Positions 9,452 to 17,305 of a stretch of DNA of 55,819 nt are shown piece after piece. The stretch's first letter is position 1. The number at the start of each line of letters is the position of its first letter. The notes beneath the pieces are model-generated. The model worked only from the letters and a program-made list of their open reading frames with translations. It was not told the origin of the DNA and made no database searches. Position numbers and translations under genes: made by a program. The DNA is from Armatimonadota bacterium. Its GTDB lineage: Bacteria > Armatimonadota > UBA5829. Location: positions 1 through 55,819 of the forward strand of contig JAMCYN010000066.1 in the NCBI GenBank assembly GCA_023474015.1. Reading direction: 5' to 3'.

Positions 9452-10275
9452 AGAAGCGATCCTGGAGAATGCTGCCGTCTTATGTCTGCTTGATTGTGCT
9501 GGGGGCCATGTTCTCGGTCCCGTTCTTCTGGCTGGTCACAACATCGTTCAAGACGAATGACAACATCAACTGCTGGCCGCCCCAGATCATCCCAAGCCCG
9601 TGGACAACGCAGCACTATGTTTATGGAACAAAGGGCATACCTTTCGGTTTATACCTGGCCAACACCCTGCTGATCTGCGCGCTGTGCACCATAGGGACGG
9701 TCATTTCTAGCTCCCTGGTCGCCTACGGCCTATCGAGGATACGCTGGAAGGGCCGGGACGTGCTGTTCTGGGTGGTTCTCTCGACCATGATGCTGCCGTA
9801 CCAAGTGGTGATGGTTCCTCTATTTGCCGTCTTCACGAAACTAGGATGGGTGGACACCTACCTGCCGCTTACTGTCCCGGCGTTTCTGGGCAACGCCTTC
9901 TTCATATTCCTGCTGCGGCAGTTCTTCATGACCGTACCTCCGGCTCTCACCGAGGCCGCCAAGCTCGACGGCTGCAGCGAGTTCCAAATATATCGCATAG
10001 TGATACTGCCTCTGGCGAAGCCCGCGCTGGCAACGGTCGGCCTGTTTACATTCATCAACACTTGGAACGACTTTCTGGGTCCTTTGATCTATCTGTTTGA
10101 CGAGAGCAAATATACGCTATCCCTGGGCTTGCAGATGTTTCTGGGCCAGTACGGCAACTACTTCGGGAGGCTGATGGCGGTCTCGACACTGGTGGTGATC
10201 CCGATCATAGTGCTGTTCTTCTTCGCGCAGAAGACATTCATCCAGGGCATAACCATGACCGGAGTAAAGGAGTAG
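9448..10275 (+). CDS. Sugar ABC transporter permease (MalG/UgpE type)
   Basis: The 275-aa inner-membrane protein has the EAA motif LTEAAKLDGCSEFQIYRIVI near residue 172. AGGAGAGGCAAG precedes the ATG. It pairs with the upstream permease. The transcript probably continues into the multi-hairpin repeat 9 bp after the stop, which could act as a terminator or processing barrier. The C-terminus (KTFIQGITMTGVKE) is typical of the family, so the gene is full length. Confidence 0.92.
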   Translation: MKKRSWRMLPSYVCLIVLGAMFSVPFFWLVTTSFKTNDNINCWPPQIIPSPWTTQHYVYGTKGIPFGLYLANTLLICALCTIGTVISSSLVAYGLSRIRWKGRDVLFWVVLSTMMLPYQVVMVPLFAVFTKLGWVDTYLPLTVPAFLGNAFFIFLLRQFFMTVPPALTEAAKLDGCSEFQIYRIVILPLAKPALATVGLFTFINTWNDFLGPLIYLFDESKYTLSLGLQMFLGQYGNYFGRLMAVSTLVVIPIIVLFFFAQKTFIQGITMTGVKE

Positions 10276-10283
10276 CCGTAAGC

Positions 10284-10532
10284 AAGTTCAGTTCTGCGGG
10301 AATTATCCGAGGGTTTCACCCTCAGACTCCCATAAGGGGCTCCGCCCCTTAACCCCGCAAGGAAACAAGTGTTTCCTTGACCTTCCCACGCTGTCGTTGT
10401 ATGGGGTATCCCTGGATACCCCATACAACGACAGAAGCCGGGGGTCCAGGGGCCACTCGGCTCCTGGCAGAGTCCAGAGACAGAGTCTCTGGTGGGGATT
10501 GGGGCAAAGCCCCAAATAGCTCCCGACTGAAG
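10284..10532 (+). repeat. Multi-hairpin structured element, copy A
   Basis: This 249-bp intergenic element has a second copy at 15569-15816. Terminal arms TTCAGT (10287-10292) and ACTGAA (10526-10531) can close it. Inside are successive hairpins: GAGGG/CCCTC at 10309-10323; AAGGGGC/GCCCCTT at 10334-10350; AAGGAAAC/GTTTCCTT at 10359-10378; a perfect 21-bp palindrome arm pair at 10391-10434; a 9-bp stem with one G-U pair starting CCAGGGG; CCAGAGAC/GTCTCTGG; and TTGGGGC/GCCCCAA. It lies between the permease gene and the PocR/AraC regulator. No protein is encoded in it. Whether it acts as RNA, as a DNA mobile element, or as a compound terminator is open. Confidence 0.85.
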
Positions 10533-10594
10533 TCTTTCCACTACGGGCGAACACTTGCTTCTTGCCCAATCTTCAGCTAGTATTGAATCACGCC

Positions 10595-11800
10595 ATGGTT
10601 ATCGAACACGACAATGACGTGGTCGGCTCTTGCCTGGGACCACCGGACCATATAAAGCCTGCATGCCGGTCTCTTGCTCGGAGATATAACGAGATGTGGG
10701 GGCTTCGTTGTACCCTCACCGACGCGCGGGGGAACACGGTGGCGCGGGACGCCGAGTCCGAGGCTCCGGAGGCCATTCCCGGTCACGTGCCGTCGCGCGG
10801 GAGGGCTATCGAGGAGGCGCTGCGATGGGGGGAGCCTTCCATGCTCCTTTGCCCGAAGGGGTTTGTCGTTTGGGCCGTGCCGGTGATGGAGAACTCAATG
10901 GTGGTCGGCGGGCTGGTGGTGGAGCAGGTGTCCGTCGGGGCGCGCGATGAGGGCAAGTGGACCCTCTCACCCATGGAAATCCGCCACGCCGCCCGAGACC
11001 TTCTGACCCTGGCTGAGGAATACAACCTCACGAACGCCGCCCTCCTGGAACTTCGCAGGGCCGCCGCCGCGCGCGAGTCGGAACGGGCCGAAGTCATCCG
11101 GGAACTCAAAGAGATCAACTACCAGTCCATCCGCGACATCTACCTCAAGGAAGAACCCGGACTCATCTCCGCTATCAAGCGCGGAGACCGTGCCTCCGCC
11201 CGCGAGATCATCAACCGCATCCTGGCCGCGATCTACTTTTTTGGTCGGGAGCGCCCGAAGCTGCTCAAGAGTTTTATTTTGGAACTGGTCGTGAATATGT
11301 CCCGCAGCGCGGTCGAGGCCGGTGGGGACCCAAGTGAACTCCTGGGCGCGAACTACTCCTCATTCGCGGACCTTGCCCGCATCGACACCGAGGAAGAACT
11401 CTGCGCCTGGCTGGTCTCGATGCTCGAGCGCATGATGGACGCGATCAAGTCTAATCGCCAATATCCAAGCACGGTCCTCCTTGGCGAGGCCTTGAAATTC
11501 ATGCAGGAGCACATGCACGAGGAACTATCGCGCGACGTGATCGCCGACGTGGCGTGTCTCTCACCGTCGCACTTCAGCCGCGTGGTCAAGCAGACGTTCG
11601 GCCAGTCCTTCACCGAACTTCTTTCCCGGATGCGCGTAGACAAGGCCCGCGACCTCCTCGCCCGCACCGAAAAAAGCCTCATCCAAATTTGCCTCGACTG
11701 CGGCTTCTCCGATCAGAGCTACTTCACCAAAGTCTTCCAAAGATATACCGGGAGCACTCCGGGCGAGTATAGAAGGACGCACAGAGCCTTGGCGCGCTAA
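10595..11800 (+). CDS. AraC-family regulator with PocR-like sensory domain
   Basis: The 401-aa protein starts at the ATG at 10595; a TTG 33 bp upstream is possible. Residues ~20-130 resemble the PocR ligand-binding domain (CRSLARRYNEMWGLRCTLTD, then WAVPVMENSMVVGGLVVEQV). A helical linker follows. The last ~100 residues are a double helix-turn-helix of the AraC type (VACLSPSHFSRVVKQTFGQS, CGFSDQSYFTKVFQRYTGST, PGEYRR). PocR domains commonly sense small polyols or hydrocarbon-derived ligands. The neighbouring sugar importer upstream is the natural candidate target, but copy A of the structured repeat separates them. Confidence 0.85.
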   Translation: MVIEHDNDVVGSCLGPPDHIKPACRSLARRYNEMWGLRCTLTDARGNTVARDAESEAPEAIPGHVPSRGRAIEEALRWGEPSMLLCPKGFVVWAVPVMENSMVVGGLVVEQVSVGARDEGKWTLSPMEIRHAARDLLTLAEEYNLTNAALLELRRAAAARESERAEVIRELKEINYQSIRDIYLKEEPGLISAIKRGDRASAREIINRILAAIYFFGRERPKLLKSFILELVVNMSRSAVEAGGDPSELLGANYSSFADLARIDTEEELCAWLVSMLERMMDAIKSNRQYPSTVLLGEALKFMQEHMHEELSRDVIADVACLSPSHFSRVVKQTFGQSFTELLSRMRVDKARDLLARTEKSLIQICLDCGFSDQSYFTKVFQRYTGSTPGEYRRTHRALAR

Positions 11801-11816
11801 CCCGCGGTGAATGTGG

Positions 11817-12587
11817 CTAAGCGGCTTCGTTATCCGCCCGGGCAACCAGGATGGCGATACCATTCTCCTCCATCTGCTCCCTGTCGACTGGCGAGAGCTG
11901 AGAGTCGGTTATAAGCGTATGCACCTGATCGACAGTGGCATAACGCGCGAACGCCCTTCGGCCGAACTTGCCGCTCTCGGTGACCACCACTACCTTGTCA
12001 GCTATGCGAATCATTGCCTGTTCCAGGCTGGAGATGTGCAGGTCGTTGGAGTAGAACCCGGTCCGGCTGTCGGCTCCATCGCACCCAATAAAAAGGACAT
12101 CCACGCGGAGGTCGTTGAGCAGCTTTTCTGTCATCGGTCCATAGACACTTGGAAACTCATGGCGCAGAAAGCCCCCCAGAAGCAGAACGTTGACTGAGGA
12201 GTCATACAGGTCCTGCGCGACACATAAGGATGTGGTGGCGACGGTGATTCCCATATCCTGCGGCAGATGGCGGGCCACTTCAAGAGCCGTCGTGCCCGTA
12301 TCGATCATCACGGTCTGTCCCGGAGCCACGAGTCCCGCGGCGAGTTTGCCTATGGCTGCCTTGATCTGTGTTGCCTGGTAGTTAGGCAGGCCCATCTGAA
12401 TGAACCTCAGTCTGCCTGTCGATACCGCTCCACCGTGCGTGCGGAGAGCCAGCCCTTGTTTCTGCAGTTCGTCCAAGTCGCGGCGAACGGTCATCTCCGA
12501 GACGGCAAATCGGATCGCCAATTCCCGCACATTGACCTGCCGGGCCTGCTCCAGAAGTTCCAGTATTGCTGTCTTGCGAGTATCCAT
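11817..12587 (-). CDS. DeoR-family transcriptional regulator
   Basis: The 256-aa protein begins MDTRKTAILELLEQ, with the DeoR helix-turn-helix at residues ~18-45 (VNVRELAIRFAVSEMTVRRD) and the family tag LALRTHGGAV. The C-terminal sugar-phosphate sensor domain contains MIDTGTTALEVARHLP and FIGCDGADSRTGFYSNDL. The start at 12587 has AGAAGG 4 nt upstream; the frame extends to 12614 without a better site. It is transcribed divergently from the aminotransferase, and palindromes lie in between, so it probably represses itself and/or the aminotransferase in response to a phosphorylated sugar. Confidence 0.92.
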   Translation of the reverse strand: MDTRKTAILELLEQARQVNVRELAIRFAVSEMTVRRDLDELQKQGLALRTHGGAVSTGRLRFIQMGLPNYQATQIKAAIGKLAAGLVAPGQTVMIDTGTTALEVARHLPQDMGITVATTSLCVAQDLYDSSVNVLLLGGFLRHEFPSVYGPMTEKLLNDLRVDVLFIGCDGADSRTGFYSNDLHISSLEQAMIRIADKVVVVTESGKFGRRAFARYATVDQVHTLITDSQLSPVDREQMEENGIAILVARADNEAA

Positions 12588-12598
12588 GGCACCTTCTG

Positions 12599-12613
12599 TG
12601 TTAGATTCTAACA
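12599..12613. promoter_or_regulatory. 15-bp palindrome at the DeoR gene start
   Basis: TGTTAGA-T-TCTAACA is a perfect inverted repeat 12 bp upstream of the regulator's start codon. The position fits an autoregulatory operator. Binding by the adjacent DeoR protein is inferred. Confidence 0.5.
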
Positions 12614-12678
12614 TGAATGATATGCCAAGGCCGCTCAGTATGTCAAGCGAATTGCCGGAAAATCACGACTGCGGGGTC

Positions 12679-12735
12679 TTGACAAGCGCTCCGGAGGGGA
12701 TTATCATAAATAACAGAGTCGGTGATATATATCAC
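12679..12735 (+). promoter_or_regulatory. Promoter and palindromic operator of the aminotransferase gene
   Basis: TTGACA at 12679-12684 and TATCAT at 12702-12707 are spaced by 17 bp, a near-consensus sigma-70 promoter. A perfect 14-bp palindrome, GTGATATATATCAC, lies at 12722-12735, just after the expected start of transcription, where a bound repressor would block the polymerase. The divergent DeoR gene makes it the obvious candidate regulator. Confidence 0.65.
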
Positions 12736-12780
12736 ACACTCACACACAGGCTGCGCGTAGAGATCAGAGGAGGACTTAGC

Positions 12781-14178
12781 ATGGCGGTAGAGACTTCTAC
12801 AACACTCAAGATGGGCCGATACGACCCCACACCATACAATCTCGACCTGAGCAAGTGGCCACACCTCGTCACCAGTGAGATTCCCGGCCCAAAAAGCAAG
12901 GAGATGCACGCCAAGGCCAGCGAGTATATCCGGGGACTTTCGGGACAGGTGAAGCTGTTCCCCGTCGTATTCGAAAAGGGCCTGGGCTGCACCATGGAGG
13001 ACGTGGACAGCAACCAGTACATCGACTTTTCCTCCGGCATCTACGTCACTACCCTGGGCCACTGCCATCCCAAGGTTTCCGAGGCTGTGGCGAAAGCCGC
13101 CAACACCCTGATGAACGCGCACGACTTCACGACGCCCGTCAAAGTCAAGCTCCTTGAGAAGATGAGCGAGGTCCTGCCGGGCGATCTCAAGGGCATCCAG
13201 CTATATGACTCAGGGACAACGGCCGTCGAAGCCGGCCTGCGCACGTGCCGGGCCGCCACGGGCAAGTATGAGTTCATCTCCTGCTTCAGGGACTTCCACG
13301 GCAAGAGCGGCCATTCCATGAGCCTTGCCAATATGACCAAGCTCTCAGGGTCGGGCAGGGCGCAGGGCTTCTATATGGTCCCCAGGCCCGACACATACAG
13401 GCCGTGGTGGACCCGCGAAGATGGTTCGCTGGATACCGAGAAGTACCTCGAGTTCTACGCCTCCTTCATCGAAAACGGCACTACTAATCAGGTCGCGGCA
13501 TTCTGCCTCGAGCCGATCCAAGGGTGGGGCGGATCGATTATGCCGCCTGATGACTTCTTCCCGAAGCTCTCGAAGTTTTGCAAGGAGCGCGGCATATTGC
13601 TGATGGCTGATGAAGTATTGACGAGCATGGGCCGCACGGGCAAGTACCTTTGTATGGAGCACTGGGATGTAGTGCCGGATGTCGTAACATTAGGCAAGGG
13701 CTTCGGCAACGGCTTCCCTGTGACTGCCATGGTCGTTCGGGAAGAGTATGCCGACGCGGTAGATAAGATAAGCGCATCCACAAGCTACGGCGGAAACCCG
13801 ATGGCCTGCGCCGCCGCCCTGGCAAGCATTGAAGTCATCGAGGAAGAGGGGCTGCTCGATCATGCGAAGGAGCTTGAGGACCTGTTCAGAGACAAGATGG
13901 CCGATTGGCCCAGCAAGTATGCAATCGTCGGGGACTGCCGGGTCAAGGGCTGCCTGATGGGGGTAGAGTTGGTCAAGGACAAGAAGACCAAGGAGCCGTT
14001 CGACGAAGCCGGCAAACTTGTCTACCAGACCGCCTTCCGAAAGGGCCTGGCTTGGATTCCCGCGGGCCATATCCTGCGCATGAGCCCGCCGATTATTATG
14101 CCCAATGAAGTAGCCGCGAAGGCAATGGATATCATTGAGGAGTCGATCGCCGAAGTTCAGACGAAGCTCGGGTATTAA
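12781..14178 (+). CDS. Class III PLP-dependent aminotransferase
   Basis: The 465-aa enzyme belongs to the 4-aminobutyrate/acetylornithine aminotransferase fold. The PLP lysine is K306 in VTLGKGFGNGFPVT. ADEVLTSMGRTGKYL supplies the cofactor-binding aspartate, and DSGTTAVEAGLR the phosphate-binding region. The frame is open much further upstream (to 12400), but GAGGAGG 8 nt before the ATG at 12781 and the promoter at 12679 fix the start. It moves an amino group from an omega-amino acid, amino alcohol or amino sugar derivative to a 2-oxo acid. The exact substrate is unknown. The DeoR neighbour and the Gfo/Idh gene downstream suggest a sugar-derived compound. Confidence 0.9.
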   Translation: MAVETSTTLKMGRYDPTPYNLDLSKWPHLVTSEIPGPKSKEMHAKASEYIRGLSGQVKLFPVVFEKGLGCTMEDVDSNQYIDFSSGIYVTTLGHCHPKVSEAVAKAANTLMNAHDFTTPVKVKLLEKMSEVLPGDLKGIQLYDSGTTAVEAGLRTCRAATGKYEFISCFRDFHGKSGHSMSLANMTKLSGSGRAQGFYMVPRPDTYRPWWTREDGSLDTEKYLEFYASFIENGTTNQVAAFCLEPIQGWGGSIMPPDDFFPKLSKFCKERGILLMADEVLTSMGRTGKYLCMEHWDVVPDVVTLGKGFGNGFPVTAMVVREEYADAVDKISASTSYGGNPMACAAALASIEVIEEEGLLDHAKELEDLFRDKMADWPSKYAIVGDCRVKGCLMGVELVKDKKTKEPFDEAGKLVYQTAFRKGLAWIPAGHILRMSPPIIMPNEVAAKAMDIIEESIAEVQTKLGY

Positions 14179-14210
14179 AGACTTTTACTTTATGGTGCGA
14201 CGTACCGACC

Positions 14211-14313
14211 CTTGTCATTCTGAGTGTAGCGAAGAATCTGCTTTGCACCGAAGGCTTGGTAGTGATAATGCACTTCGGTTCAAAGCAGATCCTTCGTTCC
14301 TCAGGATGACAAG
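14211..14313. repeat. 103-bp palindromic REP/MITE-like element
   Basis: The ends are inverted: CTTGTCATTCTGAG at 14211 and CTCAGGATGACAAG ending at 14313. The inner arms also pair (GAATCTGCTTTG with CAAAGCAGATCC; CACCGAAG with CTTCGGT). The whole unit can fold into one long imperfect hairpin. Elements with this GTCATTCTGAG...AGGATGAC design recur between genes in many bacteria (from memory). It sits after the aminotransferase stop and may also act as a terminator. Confidence 0.65.
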
Positions 14314-14335
14314 ATTGCGGCGTCCATTGTGTCCT

Positions 14336-14360
14336 ATCAGTAGGTGGGCATCAGTAGGTG
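14336..14360. promoter_or_regulatory. 11-bp direct repeat before the oxidoreductase
   Basis: ATCAGTAGGTG occurs at 14336-14346 and again at 14350-14360, a 14-bp period. It lies about 50 bp upstream of the oxidoreductase start. Direct repeats of this kind can be sites for AraC-type activators, but no binding protein is shown. Confidence 0.3.
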
Positions 14361-14406
14361 TTTGAACCGCTGACACGCTGAATGGAATGAAGTGGGGGAG
14401 TCCAAA

Positions 14407-15570
14407 TTGAGAATCGTACGTTTTGGAATTATAGGCTGCGGCCTGATGGGCCGCGAGTTCGCGTCAGCGGCCGCCAGATGGATGCATTTACTGGAGATGG
14501 ATGCGCGGCCCGAGATCGTCGCCGTCTGCGACACAAGCGAGAAGATGCTCGCCTGGTTCACGGATAACTTTCCCTCCATCAAGCAATCGACCACCGACTA
14601 CAAGGAGCTTTTGTCTAACCCCGAAGTCGATGCTGTCTACTGTGCAGTCCCGCACAATCTCCACCAGCAGTTCTATTGTGATATCATCTCGGCTGGCAAG
14701 CATCTGATGGGCGAGAAGCCGTTCGGGATCAATAAGCCCGCGAATGACGCCATACTCGATTGTATCAAATCCCACCCGAACGTCTTCGTGCGCTGTTCGA
14801 GCGAGTTCCCGTTCATTCCAGCAATGCAGCGACTCTGCGATATGATCGAGCGTGAAGAGTTCGGCGAAATAATCGAGGTCGATACGGGCTTTAAGCACTC
14901 ATCCGATCTCGACACTTCTAAGCCGATCAATTGGAAACGCATGATCGCGTTCAATGGAGAATACGGATGCATGGGCGATCTGGGAATGCATGCGTGCCAC
15001 GTTCCGTTAAGGGCGGGTTGGAGGCCGGTCAACGTGAGGGCGATACTCTCCAATCTGGTCCCCGAGCGGCCCGATGGCAAGGGCGGGACCGCGCTGTGCG
15101 AGACTTGGGACAACGCCACGCTATTCTGCGAGACCATAAACCCCGCCGACGGCCGGCCCTTCCCCTGGACCATCAAGACCCAGAGGATAGCCCCTGGCGA
15201 GAAGGATAGCTGGTATTGCGAGGTCCTGGGAATGAAGCAGTGTGCCCGTTTCTCCTCGAAGGATACCAACACCATCCGGATATTGGATTATACACAGGGC
15301 ATCCTGAGCCCGTCGAAGGAACAGGCATGGCAGGTGATCGACATGGGTCATGAGACCGCCTTCAAGAGCATAACCGGAGGCATATTCGAGTTCGGCTTTT
15401 CTGACTCTATCCTTCAGATGTGGGCCGCGTATCTCTATGAGTTGGTTCACGGCAAGCCCATCAAGAAGTTCGCCGGCTGCGTGACTCCCGAGGAAACCGC
15501 CCTCAGCCACAAACTCTTCACAGCCGCATTGAAATCACAGCAAGACAGGTCCGCAGTGCCTATAGAATAA
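14407..15570 (+). CDS. Gfo/Idh/MocA family oxidoreductase
   Basis: The 387-aa dehydrogenase has the Rossmann motif FGIIGCGLMGREFASAA at the N-terminus and the catalytic-lysine motif GEKPFGINKPAND near residue 105. The substrate domain includes GYGCMGDLGMHACHVPLRAGW-like residues around 185-200. The TTG at 14407 is preferred because GGGGGAG lies 6 nt upstream; a GTG at 14392 is possible. Its stop codon TAA overlaps the first bases of structured repeat copy B. It is not closely similar to the enzyme at 4810. It may act with the aminotransferase to oxidise and aminate a keto-sugar; this is inference. Confidence 0.88.
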   Translation: MRIVRFGIIGCGLMGREFASAAARWMHLLEMDARPEIVAVCDTSEKMLAWFTDNFPSIKQSTTDYKELLSNPEVDAVYCAVPHNLHQQFYCDIISAGKHLMGEKPFGINKPANDAILDCIKSHPNVFVRCSSEFPFIPAMQRLCDMIEREEFGEIIEVDTGFKHSSDLDTSKPINWKRMIAFNGEYGCMGDLGMHACHVPLRAGWRPVNVRAILSNLVPERPDGKGGTALCETWDNATLFCETINPADGRPFPWTIKTQRIAPGEKDSWYCEVLGMKQCARFSSKDTNTIRILDYTQGILSPSKEQAWQVIDMGHETAFKSITGGIFEFGFSDSILQMWAAYLYELVHGKPIKKFAGCVTPEETALSHKLFTAALKSQQDRSAVPIE

Positions 15571-15816
15571 GTTCAGTTCTGCGAGAATTATCTGAGGGTT
15601 CACCCTCAGACTCCCATAAGGGGCTCCGCCCCTTAACCCCGCAAGGAAACAAGTGTTTCCTTGACATTCCTACCTCTGGGATTGTATGGGTATCATTAAG
15701 GATACCCATACAATCCCAGCAGCCGGGGGTCCAGGGAGAACTTCTCCCTGGCAGAGTCCAGAGACAGAGTCTCTGGTGGGGATTGGGGCAAAGCCCCAAA
15801 TACCTCCCGACTGAAG
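15569..15816 (+). repeat. Multi-hairpin structured element, copy B
   Basis: This 248-bp element is the second copy of the one at 10284-10532, in the same orientation. Closing arms are TTCAGT (15572-15577) and ACTGAA (15810-15815). The fixed hairpins are conserved. The long central palindrome (15676-15719, 19-bp arms, 6-nt loop) differs from copy A at several bases, and both arms change together. The CCAGGGAGAA/TTCTCCCTGG stem likewise replaces copy A's different 9-bp stem. It begins on the stop codon of the oxidoreductase and ends 24 bp before gcvT, so it lies in the leader or upstream region of the glycine-cleavage operon. Confidence 0.85.
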
Positions 15817-15840
15817 GAGCTGATTGTCGAGAGGTTGATC

Positions 15841-16923
15841 ATGAGAACCACGATCATACACGAAGTTCATTTGCGAGCAGGCGCGCGGATGGGTGAGTTT
15901 GCAGGCTGGAGCCTGCCCATGGACTACGGCGGCGTGCTGCGCGAAGTCCAAGCCGTGAGAACGGCGGCTGGGCTGTTTGACGTGAGCCACATGGGTCGGC
16001 TGGAGATATTCGGCGCCGATGCCGCCGACACGCTGCAGCGGCTGCTCACGAATGACTTGTCCCGCCTCTCCGACGGCGGCGGACAATATACGCTGATGTG
16101 CAACCCAGACGGCGGCGTGACCGACGACCTGATCGTCTTTCGTATGGCGGCCGACCGGTTCTACCTCGTGGTCAACGCCTCGAACCTCGACAAGGACAAG
16201 GCATGGATAACTAGAAACCTGCCCGGCTCGGCTGTGCTTGAGGACTGCACTCTGGACACAGCCATGTTCGCGCTTCAAGGCCCCAGGGCCGAGGCGATCA
16301 TGGTGGCCGCCGGAATGCCGAACACTCCGAATTTGTCGAGGTTTCACTTCGCCTGGGGAGATATTGCGGACAATAAGGTTCTTGTCCTGCGCACTGGTTA
16401 CACTGGTGAAGACGGGTTCGAAATCGTGTGCCGGAGCGAGTCGGCCGAAGCGGTCTGGAATGCTCTGATCGCTGCTGGCGGTAACCACGGTCTAACGCTA
16501 TGCGGCCTGGCCGCGCGCGATGTGCTGCGGATCGAGGCCGCGCTTCCCTTATACGGCCATGAGATAGACGAGCATATATCCCCCGTCGAAGCAGGGCTTA
16601 TGAGGTGGGTAAAGCTTGAAAAAGGCGACTTTGTGGGTAGGAAGCCCATAGCCGAGTTAGTCGACCGTGGCCCGAGCCGGAAGCTGATCGGGGTGGACAT
16701 GGCAGGCCGGTTCGTGCCGAGGGCGGGGGACACCGTCTCAGGCGAGCAAGGGCAGGGAGTGGTTGCGAGCGGCACATTCTCGCCGACGCTGGGAGTAGGA
16801 ATAGCGATGGCCTATATGCCGCCCGACGCGGAGGCCGGGACGCCCGTCGAAGTGATGATACACGACAAGCCGCGCCACGGTGTCTTGCGCAAGCTGCCAT
16901 TCTGTTCCAGAAAGAGGTTGTGA
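15841..16923 (+). CDS. gcvT: Glycine cleavage system T protein (aminomethyltransferase)
   Basis: The 360-aa protein releases ammonia from the aminomethyl group carried on the H protein and hands the carbon to tetrahydrofolate. It shows GEFAGWSLPMDYGGVLREV, VSHMGRLEIFG and the conserved folate-site region LRTGYTGEDGFEI. The ATG at 15841 follows GAGAGG by 6 nt; the TTG 6 bp earlier is less likely. The first gene of gcvT-H-PA-PB, it overlaps gcvH by one base (TGATG). No glycine riboswitch was recognised upstream, where structured repeat copy B lies instead. Confidence 0.95.
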   Translation: MRTTIIHEVHLRAGARMGEFAGWSLPMDYGGVLREVQAVRTAAGLFDVSHMGRLEIFGADAADTLQRLLTNDLSRLSDGGGQYTLMCNPDGGVTDDLIVFRMAADRFYLVVNASNLDKDKAWITRNLPGSAVLEDCTLDTAMFALQGPRAEAIMVAAGMPNTPNLSRFHFAWGDIADNKVLVLRTGYTGEDGFEIVCRSESAEAVWNALIAAGGNHGLTLCGLAARDVLRIEAALPLYGHEIDEHISPVEAGLMRWVKLEKGDFVGRKPIAELVDRGPSRKLIGVDMAGRFVPRAGDTVSGEQGQGVVASGTFSPTLGVGIAMAYMPPDAEAGTPVEVMIHDKPRHGVLRKLPFCSRKRL

Positions 16924-17294
16924 TGTATCCAAGCGACATCAAATACACTGAAACTCACGAATGGGCGCGGCCCGAGGATGGGACCATTACCATCGGCATC
17001 ACCTATCACGCTGTGAATGAACTCGGCGACATCGTCACGGTAGACCTGCCCAGGGTTGGGGCCACGGTGGTAGCGGGCGAACCCCTCGGAAGCGTCGATT
17101 CGGTCAAGGCGGCCTCGGACGTGATTTCACCGGTCACCGGCGAGGTAGTCGAGGTTAACGACAGCCTCCTCGACGCTCCCGAGTTGATGAACCAGGAGCC
17201 GTATGGTTCAGGTTGGATGGTGAAAGTTAGAATGGACGACCCTTCCGAGATAGACTCGCTGCTGACGAGCGATGAATACCAACAACGACTGTAG
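16923..17294 (+). CDS. gcvH: Glycine cleavage system H protein (lipoyl carrier)
   Basis: The 123-aa carrier swings the aminomethyl group between the P, T and L proteins on a lipoyl arm. The lipoylated lysine is K62 in SVDSVKAASDVISPVTGEVV. N-terminal TETHEWARPEDGTITIGIT is the family hallmark. The ATG overlaps the gcvT stop. Length is normal for the family. Confidence 0.96.
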   Translation: MYPSDIKYTETHEWARPEDGTITIGITYHAVNELGDIVTVDLPRVGATVVAGEPLGSVDSVKAASDVISPVTGEVVEVNDSLLDAPELMNQEPYGSGWMVKVRMDDPSEIDSLLTSDEYQQRL

Positions 17295-17305
17295 ACGGTA
17301 AGACT

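Noticed and set aside
12400..12780. N-terminal extension of the aminotransferase frame
   Set aside because: The open frame runs antisense through the DeoR gene. A clear promoter and GAGGAGG fix the start at 12781.
15570..15840. Glycine riboswitch before gcvT
   Set aside because: I find no conserved glycine-aptamer core; the space is taken by the multi-hairpin repeat.
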